A stretch of 64,000 nucleotides of DNA from Colius striatus (taxonomy: Eukaryota; Chordata; Aves; Coliiformes; Coliidae): the NCBI RefSeq assembly GCF_028858725.1, contig NC_084763.1, forward strand, positions 53,204,152-53,268,151, in the 5' to 3' direction. Under the pieces are notes generated by a model that worked only from the letters and a program-made list of their open reading frames with translations, made no database searches and was not told the DNA's origin. Every line of letters begins with the position of its first letter. Within the stretch, counting starts at the first letter, position 1. The translations under genes were made by a program, and so were the position numbers. Of the stretch, positions 50,701 through 64,000 are shown in pieces.

Positions 50701-52106
50701 CAAGGAAAAGAAAACTTTTAAAGCCTGAGAACTCTTTTCAGTGCTCCTGAAATAAGATTGTAATTTGCAGTTTGTAGTGTTGTCCTTATAAAAGCAGAGA
50801 AGATAAACTTGAGTACTGGAAAGCTCAGGCTTTACAGTAGAAATCTCATACCTATAAAGGACTTGGTTACAGCTGGTCCATGGTAATGGATGAGCAGGTG
50901 TTAATGGTGACTTTTGTTTGCCCATGATTCAATTCAGATAGGCATGAGCTTGCTGGGTGTGTGATGCAGGGTATCTGTGATATTGCCAGGCTGAGGCTGT
51001 GCTGACTCGATTTTAGGAGGTTGTTTGTATAATGACTCAGTTTGACCTTTCCTTAAGAGGAGTTACAAATCACCTTTTACAGTATTTTTTATTAAGAATA
51101 CAGGGTTTAAAAATAATGATGGTTTAGGTATGCATTTTAGATTGTTTCCTAGAGATTTTGAAGTACTTCAGTTACAGAAACAAGCTGTAATTTTGGCTTC
51201 ACTTGTGTCATTACCCACTCAGCCCTACTGAGATGGTGAGGGGTATGTGTACTTTCATGTTGGGAATTGTATTGAATTGAACATTTCTGTGCTAGTTAGT
51301 TAGCACTGAAATATAAGTCAGAGAAAAGAAGTTGTATGCAAGTAGAAAATTCACCTCCACTTATTTCTACCAGAAAGTCCACATTTTGTTGTGCTTTGTG
51401 CATGATTGCTCTGCTTCCTGGTCTTTTTCCACTGCTGTGCCAAAAATGTTGATGATGGAAACAGGCTTCATGGATACAAGTTTTGCCAAAATCGATCCTG
51501 ACTGCTAGCAACAGGAGCTGGAGTTTGCATGGTCACTTACCATTGAGTTTCTGAGGCCAATGATGAAGCAGGGAGTGCTTCACGTCCATCAGTAAGACCA
51601 CCACCGCTAGAAACGCCAATGTGTGGGAAGAGCAGTTTTGTGCCTTTTGTTTCTGTCTTTGTTGACAAGAGCTGAGGTGGTTAATGGGCCCAGGAGTGCT
51701 CTACCCTTGAGGCAAGAAAACTGGTTGAACATGTCCACTCCTCCTGAAGCCCAGCCTCTTGCCTTTGCCCATGCTGATGACCAGCTGTCAGCTGCTTCCC
51801 TGGCCAGGCTCCCAGCAAACTCTTCCCCAACTGACTGTCGTGAGGATGTGCTCATTTCCACAGCAACCTGCTCTCCCATCAATGTCTGTGTGAGCAGGCA
51901 TCAGAGCAGAAAACTCCCTGCATGAGCTGGATTTCTGTTTTCCCTTCTAATGCAATCACATGTGTTTCAATATAGGGATCTTTACTGGTTGCCAGCAATG
52001 TTTTCCTGAAAGGGACTGTGTCCCTGCCAAAGTCATGTATGAGCATGACACTAAATACCACCCTGAGTAAAGTTGTGTATTGCATTACATAACTCCTTAT
52101 AAAGGT

Positions 52107-52116
52107 GGGGGGGGGG
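52107..52116. repeat. G10 homopolymer
   Basis: Ten consecutive G in otherwise AT-rich DNA. Length is likely variable and prone to sequencing error. Confidence 0.8.
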
Positions 52117-52356
52117 AGCAACAGCTAAAACAGCACTTACAAGCAGTATTTCATAGCATTAGCTCCATTTAGGCTGTAATGCTTCTCTGACACAGATGCT
52201 TAATCTGCTGTCTGTTTTCAAGAATGCCATGCTAATATCATGCAGTAATTCTCATTTCCAATCTACCAGCACACCCTCCCCCAGCCCTTTGGCTACTCAC
52301 TGTGTAAAAGATTTTTTCACAAATCTCTCAAGTGCTGTAATGAATTAGATGAGCTC

Positions 52357-52369
52357 TTTTTTTTTTTTT
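52357..52369. repeat. T13 homopolymer
   Basis: Thirteen T in a row, followed by a T-rich stretch to about 52398. No LINE or SINE body was recognised next to it. Confidence 0.8.
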
Positions 52370-54677
52370 GTTATATTTTGCTTGGGTTGTTTTTTTGGAA
52401 GTGATGAGCTGCAACAGGACTGGCTGTTGTGTAGAGACAGAGGAGAGCCATCCTGCAGGCTACAATAGCCGAAGTATCTGCTCTAACAAAAGAAAGCAGG
52501 AAATAGCACAATGTCTAAGCTGATTTGGGTACTCACACAGTGGCTGATCATACTACTGAAGTTTCCCCTTTCTCTGCAGGTGCATCCCATTGCCTCCCTG
52601 GGAGGTACCACTCAGCTGAAACACCCTCTTTTTGAGTAATGCAGTAACCAACGATTCTTCACTGCTTCCATATTCCAATTCAACGTCAGTAGGAGGGAAC
52701 TAAAGTTTTGCCATAGAAACAACCATTTTCAGATCTAGCTTTTTCAGGATGCAATTCATTCAGTTGCTGAGGTGAGTGTGTTGGTTAACAAAGAAAAGGC
52801 CTGTCATTGTATTTAAATATCAATCCTTATTACTTTTCTCCTCTTTGCAAAATGTGTAAAAAGCCATCTGTATTTTGGATGTTCACCTGTAAGTTTTTAT
52901 TAGTCTTTATGTGCTACTGCTAAATGTTTGTTGCACTACTTCCAATATTTGAAATATTTGAACTGGTTTCAGTGCAGATGTGAAAAAATTAATGAATTAG
53001 GTTTAAAAAACCCCCAAAACCATCTGAAATGTTTTTTACTGATAATGCATAGCACAACAGGCTGGTATCCTATGTGTAATCAGCAAGGAAAAACCACTAA
53101 TGGTATCAGTCCAGGCAGGCATTCATAATTTTAAACCTAATGAAAAATGTTTCTCTCTTTTATTTATATTTTGGAAGGTTGATTATGATTACAGCCTCAT
53201 GGAAAATCAAAGACAAATGTGCTGCTGTCTATTTAACACTCAGATCATTCCATGACAACAAAAAATATCTGTTAGTAGGTACAGCGAGGAGTATTGTTTG
53301 TCTGAATGTGGTTTTATACACTCTTTTTCCATTACCACATGCAGCAAGGGGCATTCATTTATAGTACTTCAGATGAGTGCTCTATGCACTGTGCAACTAT
53401 TAACACCACTGCAGGAAGAAAGAAGGAGCAAACCACAGGGCTCAGCGTCTCTCTCAAAGCCGATGTATTGTTGCTTATTCAATACAGAGACATGTGACAG
53501 AACTTTTTAAATTAAACCAACTGCACCTATTAACCTCAGTTGTGTGCATACAGTATCTTAGAAGCAGAAAAGCTGACGTATTCCAGTCTGCAATAGGCAC
53601 TGACTGCAGAGAAGACATAGACCAGCCAGATAAAAGCTCCATACATCATTTAGTTCCCAAAGTACAAGGTGAGTGTGCTAAACCATTAGAATAGATGGTG
53701 GCTAGACTATGCTCCATACAACACTTAATCACTTCTGCAGTGAAGGGATCATCTCATTTCATTAGTGTTTTGCTCAGGATTTCCTGTTGTGTAGCAGAGA
53801 TAACAGCTTCACTTTTCCTTGTGCATATAAGTGTGTGTCTGTGTATCTGTGTGGTCTTTATTCCCAGTAATATTCATCACCAACATTTCAGCATCTGGCA
53901 GTAATGCTTTACATGTCATCACTCCTAAGACACCTAGAAAGTCAGGGAAAAGCATACAGTGTTGAAGAGCATTTCCACATCAGCTCCAGGAACTAAATAG
54001 CTAAGCCACTGTTCCCAAGAAAATGTATACCTAAATCTATATCATCTATATCAAAGGGCTGAATTCCTGAGGATGAGGCTGATGAGAAATGACACGATAT
54101 ACAAGGCAAGGGTGTTTTACGCCTAGCTTTTTACTAGTAAAATAGCAACATATGTCTGAAAATTGCCGTGTTATTGATTTAAAGGCATTATTTGAGTCAT
54201 AGCCATAACCTGAAACTGCTCCCTACTTCTACAAGTTCAAATGCCAACTCTAGGCTAGAATTCAGGACCTAGCACAACCCTTGTCCCTTGGCACAGACAT
54301 TTTATAGTTGGGCATTGACTAATCTCATCCCATACTCACACGCTTTTTTGGGACCAGAGAATCTTGCATCTCTTCTGCAACAGGGTGAAGGACAGCTTCT
54401 GTCTGAAGTGGCAGAGGAACCTTAATGTTTATACCATTAGTTGGAGTACTCTCCTGGGTAATGAGAATTCATATCTCCTAGGCTGAGCATCTACCAGCTC
54501 ATGGTCAAATGATCAAATCATTGGGCTTAGTCTGTAAGAAGGGCCAGACACCTTTGGCACTGAGCGTAGGTAGAGATGCTTGCTGAGCATTCCACTGCAG
54601 TCATAGATCTTAGCAAGTGTTAAAGATATTCTAGGTGCTTCTCACTGCTCTGGCCCTTAAGCTTGCTGCTCTGTAGG

Positions 54678-55143
54678 TGTTGTGATTTAACCTCACCCAG
54701 CAACGGAGCACCACGCAGACACTGGCTCACTCCTCCCTGTCCCAGTGGAATGGGGAGGATAACTGTGGAAAAAAAGAGTAAAACTTGTGGTTTGTGATAA
54801 GAACATTTTAATAACTAAATAATGTAAAATATAATAGCAACAACAAGAATTAATAACCATAGTCATGGAAGAGAATATAACAAAAAGAGAGAAAGAAAAT
54901 CCAAGACAAGTAATGCACCATGCAACTGCTCACCATCCACTGGCTGATGCTTGAGCAGTGATCTACCCCTCCTCTCCAACTCCCCAGAGATATTTAATGA
55001 ACATGATTTTCTATGGTATGGAATATCCCTTTGGCTAGTTTGGGTCAGTTATCCTGGCCATGCTCCCTCACAGCTTCTTGTGCCCCTCCACTGAAACGGA
55101 AAAGCCCTTGATTTAGGATAAGCCCTATTTAGCAACAACTTTC
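54678..55143 (+). mobile_element. Endogenous retrovirus LTR (second family), 3'-truncated
   Basis: Starts with the LTR-like terminus TGTTGTGATTTAACC, then AGCACCACGCAGACACTGGC, TGTGATAAGAACATTTTAAT, GCAACTGCTCACCATCCACT, TATGGTATGGAATATCCCTT, TTTGGGTCAGTTATCCTGGC and TTAGCAACAAC. I recognise this as a second LTR family common in bird genomes; its class (ERVK or ERVL) was not assigned. The right end of the family, ending in CA, is not present after about 55143, so the copy is 3'-truncated or diverged. No viral genes are adjacent. Confidence 0.82.
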
Positions 55144-56874
55144 CTTCTGGAAACAGGCCATTGCAAAATTATCCATGTCTATGAAAGGCACATAATTTTC
55201 TTCCTTGGAAAGCTGCATTTTTTCACTACAATGGGGGTGGAGGTGGTAGGGGTGGTATGATCCTGATGCCCTCACAGGCAGGCAGAGCTGAAAAGCTTTA
55301 ACCTCAAAAACTTAGATAAAAGGACACCATTGCTGATGAGTAGTCAAATGTGCCAATCATATCACAGTATCATTTGCTATCTCCCAAAACCAAAACATAA
55401 TGACTCTTTGAAAACCTGACCTAGTAATAAAAACAGCAGTTCAAACAAAGTTAGCCAGGCACAGTTGATATTTATTACTAACAATTTCTAGGTGTCTAAG
55501 GAAACATTGTACCACCCAAGCAGTCAGTAAACTAAGCCTCTTTCAAACCAACATTAGGGATTAATATAATATAGTAATTGTGTTTTTTGAATAAGAGCTA
55601 CTCTGAAGGAAATAATGCAAACTGCATGGGAAGAGTTTAATTAATATTTCTAAACAACACCTTCCTAGAGAGACAACAGAGAAGCAGACATCTATATTAA
55701 TTGTGCAAAAATATCCACTTAGTTAAAGGAATTTAATTAAAAGTAATGTCCCGAGACCTGTTTTTAAAGTCCTTTTGCTGCATTAAATAAACTAACTGGG
55801 ACAAGTTTTCTACTGAAGAGATCAGTAGTTTGTTTGATCAAAATGTCTAAACAGTTTCCAAGAGATTCGGACTTCAGTTTGCTAACTCCCATGGACAGAA
55901 TGAATTCAACTGGAACGTCTACCTTCAGTTGCATTAACCACAACTCATAGCTGGAAGGAAAATCAAGCCAAGATGTCTTCAGGTTAAGGCTTGAGTGCCA
56001 CAGAAAGCAGTTATTTTGGCAGGTAGTTAATTCAAGATCTTAGAGGAATGCAAGATAGCAAAGTAGTGAGAAAGCAGAGTTTGGTCAGAGGTAGAGAAGA
56101 ACCAAAGACAAGAATAAAAAAGCGAGGCAGGAGATAGATATTGGAAAATCTTGCAAGAGATGGAGAATTGTGTTGGAAAGCATGAAATGTCTTGAAAAAC
56201 ACTTTGGAATCGGCACGAGATCTGTTGAAATGAGCTGTGCCCAGAGAAACATCATCTCTAGTTGGGAGGCAACTGTGTCAGGAGATGAGACTCTCTTGCT
56301 ACCAGAAGATGCTTTTTTTCCATTTGGCATCTTCAACTGTTTTCATCTCCATAAAAAGTTAAAGAGTCAAGAAACTCCCTAAGATTTGACAATAAGCTGA
56401 TAGTTAAAGGCCAGCTCTAAGGTTATGGTATTGTCTAAATCAAGTTGAAAAAACCCACAGTTCTACATCAATCAGCCCAAATACCTCATCAGTACTCTAT
56501 CCATAAAGATATTGGCTCATCTGGACAAAATCAATCTCAGTTGTCTGTCAGTTTTATGCTGGCACACTGTTCCATCTCAAAATGCTGCTTGCGGTTCAAG
56601 TTTTTTCTTCGTTAAGCAGTGACACAAACCCTTCATCAAGTGAAATATGGACTCCCAGAGATTTAGAAAGAAGCTAACGGTTCTCATGACATTCCCAACT
56701 TTTAAATTATGGACCTGGACATGAAGTGTGCTCAGTCAGTGGATCTAGCACATGGTACTGATGCTCTTATGGCTATACATAAGGTTTTTGTCCTATCTCT
56801 AGGACATCTGGAAATACTGGCCCTCCTCCCCTACCCTCCTGAATTTCTCCATTTTCCTCCGACTACAAAAAAAT

Positions 56875-56903
56875 CCCAACCCAAAACCCCAACACCCAAA
56901 CCC
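56875..56903 (-). other. G-quadruplex motif (minus strand)
   Basis: On plus there are five C runs (56875-56877, 56880-56882, 56887-56890, 56895-56897, 56901-56903) with gaps of 2, 4, 4 and 3 bases. On the minus strand this gives five G runs of 3-4 with short loops, fitting the standard G-quadruplex rule. It is preceded by a C/T-rich stretch at 56820-56862. Confidence 0.8.
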
Positions 56904-59900
56904 TACTTACCATTACATCCATAAAGAAAAGCAGTAGCAGCTGAAGTCTCAGCGTAAAACATGAGAATTAGGATGAATGCTGCATCATTTCTCAGCAGCA
57001 TTTAATTCTGGAGTTTTTTAGGCTTTATGCTTCATGCAATTCCCTGCAAGAAGGTGCACATATATAAAGAATCCAATGCTCTTACTCTAGAAAACAGGCC
57101 TTACTGTTATTCTTTCTCCTCACTGGAAGCAATAGATTCCCTGAGACCAAAAAAATGTTGATCTGAGATGACTTTGTGCTCTATTCCAGTCCTTTTCATA
57201 ATGGCCAATGCTGTCACTGTAGCTGTAATTTTGCACAGCTGAGATGCCTTCAAGGTGGATGTTTGTACACAAAGCTTCATTGCTGTTGTGAGAAAATAAT
57301 AACACAGCTATTGCTTCAAGCCAGTGTATTCACTCTAAGAGGAATTTTCCTTTGAAAATTCCAGTCTGTGAACTGGAACATGAACCAACATGGAGTATTC
57401 TGCATGTTCTAGTCACCCAACCACTCACCATGTCACGTACTGTCAGCCCAGGACAACTACTTGCACAGTCATGTTTAGAAATACTCTGCAAATAAATAAC
57501 CTAGATGTTGTCATAGTACAGTGTCATTGCTTATCCAACAAGTGCTTTAATAGAATATAGAAATAGTCCTGTTTTTCTTTGTAAGGCTTGCCACTCATCT
57601 GTAAAGAAAATATCTTCCATGCTCACTGACAAACAAGCTCACCACTTTCTTTTCCATTGCTGTCCACGTTTGGATGGGAAAGTAGTGATTCAGCTATTTT
57701 TTGACTCAGATACTAGTGTAGTGAACTTTATGGTTTGAAATCTGTTAATCAAGGAAAAATCTTAAAGTCAAATATTCTGTTCAGTTTGTGAAAATTTAAT
57801 TTGCCTCCCATAACTTTTCAAAATACAATAATACACTATGTTTGGTTTTCCCCAGAAGTCCATCACACGTTATTTGTAGAAAAAGAACTTGATCTGAACT
57901 TAAATTATAATGGTGCAATGAAGAAGGTTGTTACTTACAAGACACCTATGTCATTTGCAACAGAAGCTCTGGAGAATAAGGAAAGCAATTAAAATGCAAG
58001 AAACAATAGTTTCCTGTTGGTCTTCCCTGGGAGATCATCTTCCTTCACAGGAATGAAGGAACACAAGAACAACACAAATGTATCAAGGTCTGTGTATCCA
58101 GAGCAAAAGTCCATGAAACAAAAAAGTCTTCTGAGTAGGGTTTGGACAATATGTAACAAAGAATGTAACAAAATCTGAGCAAGTGGCATTAAAATATGGG
58201 AGAGCTGCTTCTTACACAGAGCCTGCATTCTCTATATCCACTGTGTCACAGTACACTGAGAAACGTAGCAGGCAACTAAAGAAGACCACAGCATTGAATG
58301 TATGCATATGGGAGTGAGATTACAATTCCACCTCTTCTACAGTTCAGAATTTCTTAATGTCTAAATTTTAGGGTCATTTTTTACAATTTTTTTCCCAAAT
58401 TTTACATTCTTTAAACAAATTTAAGGCTCTTTTCCCATCAGTCTCTGTATTTAATACATGAATCTGATGTATCCTACTATGATTTAAAAAGTCATTATTT
58501 TGCGTCCTTGTAGGTGAAATGTTCCTTTCTTTTCCCTGTGAAACAGGATGAGCTAAAACTGATCAGCACTGAGAGTGTTAGGTTTAGTTTGAAACTAAAA
58601 TGGAAAATAATAAGAAATTATAAATTTGGGAGATCTGGCAATCATTACATGCATTAGATCTGCACATCTACAGGAACGTTTAAGAGTTAAAATAACTGCT
58701 AAAATAACTATTTCTGTAAGCAGGCATTTAAATGAGATATTCTGAAGTACTTTCAAATGAAGGACCAGTGGGAATCCTACAGATACCACTGTTTCAAAGA
58801 CCTGGATGGAAATTTCTTTATGAACTGTCAAATAATATTTCAGCTGGATGTCTACAAGGGAGTTACACATCTGGTGCTTTTTAAAATGATAACAATAGGA
58901 TTTTGGTTTAATTTCACTATTTCATCACACCTATAGATGAATATTTGAATTATTTTTAATGTGGCAATTTTAATTATTAAAAAATTAGAAAACCAGATGG
59001 AATTACAAAACAGCAACAGATTACTTAATTAACTTTTGCCTATTGGGATAAATAGAACATACCACAGAATATATCAAAGCAGACACCAATGAGACACTAT
59101 ACATCCATTAGTACGCAGGAGGTTTTCACTTCAGATATCAGTTCTTATCAGACGTTAGCATATACCTATCAGCCATTAAATAAACCCAGCAGCTCATCAT
59201 GTTATAATCCATAGCACATCACATCATGGCAAAAATCAAAGGTAGCACACCGTGATGGTCCCCAAAGAGCAATGAAATTTGCCACGGAATTGAGAGAGGT
59301 GGACAAAGAGTGAAAAAACAGTTGCTATCATTTTAGGAAGAAGTATGAAATTTAGTTTGCAAATACTATCAGACACCTTTCAGCTGAACAACAGGGCCTT
59401 AAAACAAAAGTAATCAAAGTACCAAATCGTTGTGTTCTTTTCATCACGTCACAAACATTCTGTCAGCTCCACTGCATGACATATATTGCATACCTGGGTA
59501 AAACCATGGGAAACACCAGTTAATCAACCAAAGTGCAGACCTGTAAACCCATAATAGTATAAATCTTCTTTACTTACATGAAATATCCCTCGAACTTATT
59601 GCAGTACTGTGTCAATTTGTGTAAATTTCTTAGGATAATTTGCCAGGATGTTCTCTGAAAGAAAAATTAATTCAAATAGGAGTCCAGCATGCTTCAAATG
59701 GAAGCTCTACAATTGCTTCATTTGGCCAATGAACCCTAGCTGAGGACTTCCAAGATTGTAGAAAAACTATTGATAAGTATTGCACACCAAATATGTGTCT
59801 AAATGATGTGCACTGACATGGTTTTATTCAATAAAAATCAGAGTCACCAGATATATATGTGCATACATTTGGTTATTGCTATTGGAAGTAACAGCCTCAG

Positions 59901-60776
59901 CCTGCAACTTAATCCCAGTCTGTTAGAAACAGGGCTCGGCAGGCTCACACAAATTGAAATGAATTCTTGCCACAGGCTTTAAGACAATGTGTTAGTTAGT
60001 ACTTTCAGATTAATACCAGTTAGGTTTTGAACAGTTGCAATCTCACTCTAGATGATTTAAAACAGATGAAAAAAAAATGTGTTACACAAAATAAAAGAAT
60101 ACAGAAGATACAGTATTGTATTATTTACTGGAAAAAAATAACAAGTAAAAATCATGTTTGCTTTTGTTTTGATTTTTTTTTTAACAGCATTAAGTAATCA
60201 AACTTAGACCATACAAGCATCAACAAGAAATGTAAATAACTGTACTATTAAGATGGCATCTACAGATTTTTTCAAACTGCTTGAGATCTGAAACTGCAAA
60301 TGTTGTATACCTCAGTGTAAAATGATTCAAGTGCCTTGTGCAGTATGTAAAAATGTTGATAGTCAATGACTATGATGAAATGTACATACAATACCTGAAT
60401 TTAATATTTTAATACCTCAAGCCCAGATCACCAAAGTATTTATGTTCCATCTCCTCATGGAAGATCTGGTTCTCAGTTTATATTAACCCCTTCCATGTAA
60501 GGAGTAACTGTATTTGATAGCGTGAATTTATAGTCTGGTCTTTCCCTATAGAGGGAGGGAAAGGGTCAATATTTAAGAAAGAGTGGTTCCAATAGGCAGA
60601 AAGGCTATGACACTGCAGCTACATGAACCATCTTCCCTACACAACATAAAAATATTCTAATCTTAAGGATTATTTTACAACTCAGTGGAAATATGCAGTA
60701 ATGCAATCCATTTTCTTTGTCTGAATGACAAAAACGCAGTCTTAACAGTCACAAGAGCCTGCCTTGTGTTAGCTAT

Positions 60777-60806
60777 AAAAAAAAATATATTTTTATATAT
60801 ATTTAT
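60777..60806. repeat. A/T low-complexity tract
   Basis: Nine A followed by alternating TATATTTTTATATATATTTA. It lies downstream of PLXDC2 and could be within a long 3'UTR if a distal poly(A) site is used. Confidence 0.7.
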
Positions 60807-61530
60807 GCAACTACTATGTGCATTAAACAAAAATCACTGTATGAATCAGCAGGGTTCAATAACACTTGTATCTGAATCTCAGGAAGGGGTGCACTGAAGT
60901 CTGTGGTGCTTCTCAGTAAGGACTCACAATGAAATGGCAACAGATAGAAATCCATTTGTTTAAAATCTTATTTTTCGCATCACATCGGCTAAGAAATGGT
61001 CCATAAGATCTCTGTCAGCTAAAAGGATTTGTTGTCTTTACCTCAGTCTGCTGCTCAGAAATGAAAGCTATCCCTTGAAACAAACCTGACAATCCTTAGT
61101 GAACACTGAAACTGAAAATCAGCCCAATGTCACTGTGAACTCCCATGAAATACAATAATTTCATAGTTGTGGAAATTCTCTGTTGTCTTTGTTTCTTACC
61201 AATTTATATATCACAAGCTGTTTAGATGGAGAGTAATCAGCAGTGTACAATAAACATTGTACTGCTTCTGGAAAGAATGTACACTGTGACTCACTCAGAT
61301 GGGTAGGTTAATTTAGAATCAAAAAGTGAGTGTATTTCATACCCACTTATAGAAGAATTGGAAAATTCCTGTTTTTTTTCTTCTTTACCTGCATTGAGAC
61401 ACTTTTCTCAATCACCTGGGTACACTGAGCAGTGCCCTTTGCACTGAAAGGGTACAGCTTTGTCACTCAGTCTTTGAGATACCAGAGAAGAACACTTGAA
61501 CCAAAGGGTGATGCCCTTGTGCACCAATGC

Positions 61531-61839
61531 TTTATTATATATCTTTTAATTACTGTGCATCCCCATACCTAAAGCCAATATCATGGCACTTGTGCCATAG
61601 TTCTGATACCATAGGTGTCCACTGACAAATGTTCTGCATGAAGCACTGTGTCTCAGTCCACTAACAAAAACTACTGTGCAGTGGTAATCTGGTATCTTAG
61701 ATAGTTTCTCTTCTTGGAAAAAATGTATCCAAAATCTTCTTTCTATCAGACTACAGCAGCTTAGGGCTCCTTTTCTTTAGAGAGGCAAAGTAAATGTCTT
61801 ACACCTGTAGGCCAGTACTGGTGTTCTGTCCTAGAAATT
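61531..61839 (-). other. PLXDC2: PLXDC2 proximal 3'UTR with first poly(A) signal
   Basis: Sequence directly 3' of the PLXDC2 stop on the minus strand. The first canonical AATAAA (plus-strand TTTATT at 61531-61536) comes about 300 nt after the stop and is followed by a GT-containing stretch at about 61518-61530, as expected for a cleavage site. Another AATAAA lies about 2 kb downstream at 59823-59828. Which one is used cannot be read from sequence, so the 3'UTR may extend well below 61531. Confidence 0.5.

Positions 61840-64000
<2,161 letters not shown>

Larger units (their letters stand above)
47748..54677. other. Intergenic, 6.9 kb without recognised transposons
   Basis: Contains the G10 and T13 runs and a GC-richer patch at 51540-51930 that is open on both strands. 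None was assigned to a family. Confidence 0.5.
55144..61530. other. Downstream of PLXDC2, possible distal 3'UTR
   Basis: No CR1 or LTR was recognised in 6.4 kb next to the gene. It holds the G-quadruplex motif, a minus-strand AATAAA at 59823-59828 and several A/T tracts. Part may be transcribed as PLXDC2 3'UTR. Confidence 0.45.

Noticed and set aside
56870..56910. Interstitial telomere-like repeat
   Set aside because: The C-rich stretch is not built of TTAGGG/CCCTAA units; the spacing is irregular. Recorded instead as a G-quadruplex motif.

Overview
This is vertebrate nuclear DNA, almost certainly from a bird. The evidence is at least fourteen CR1 LINE 3'-end fragments (recognised by the 'TTCCAACCCCTACCATTC' tail and ATTCTATG-type terminal octamers), several LTRs of types common in avian genomes, low GC, and no Alu- or L1-like sequence. 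The LTR types suggest a neoavian species, but the exact species cannot be read from the sequence.

The only recognised gene is at the right edge. The terminal coding exon of PLXDC2 (plexin domain containing 2, TEM7-related) lies on the minus strand at 61840-61956. Its 3'UTR runs leftward, with a first AATAAA about 300 nt past the stop. The sequence from 61957 to the window end is its last intron, and the rest of the gene lies beyond 64000. In that intron, 63136-63232 looks like a possible alternative terminal exon (acceptor, short open frame, AATAAA); this is tentative.

The remaining ~60 kb is intergenic, downstream of PLXDC2, and holds transposon remnants. LTR material lies at 1931-2437, 11552-12615 (a near-complete solo LTR), 40691-41195 and 54678-55143, with a doubtful very old one at 21523-21911. 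CR1 fragments lie on + at 731-1281, 9329-9570, 13002-13056, 17491-17558, 20149-20192, 34599-35018, 36789-37130, 37411-37508 and 44967-45020, and on - at 3563-3995, 20442-20660, 22516-22640, 28976-29064 and 47285-47731. All are 5'-truncated, decayed and inactive. One minus-strand open segment (24071-24323) has exon-like composition and a plausible acceptor but is not identified. No tRNA, rRNA, CRISPR array, operon or intact viral gene was seen, and most open frames are of the length expected by chance in AT-rich DNA.

The structural curiosities are a duplicated (TA)n/CTAGAGCT unit that can form a cruciform (18515-18567), a five-run G-quadruplex motif on the minus strand (56875-56903), a ~48-bp internal repeat array inside the solo LTR, a scrambled CR1 copy at 3563-3995, and an inverted CR1 pair at 20149-20660. 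I found no convincing new biological system.
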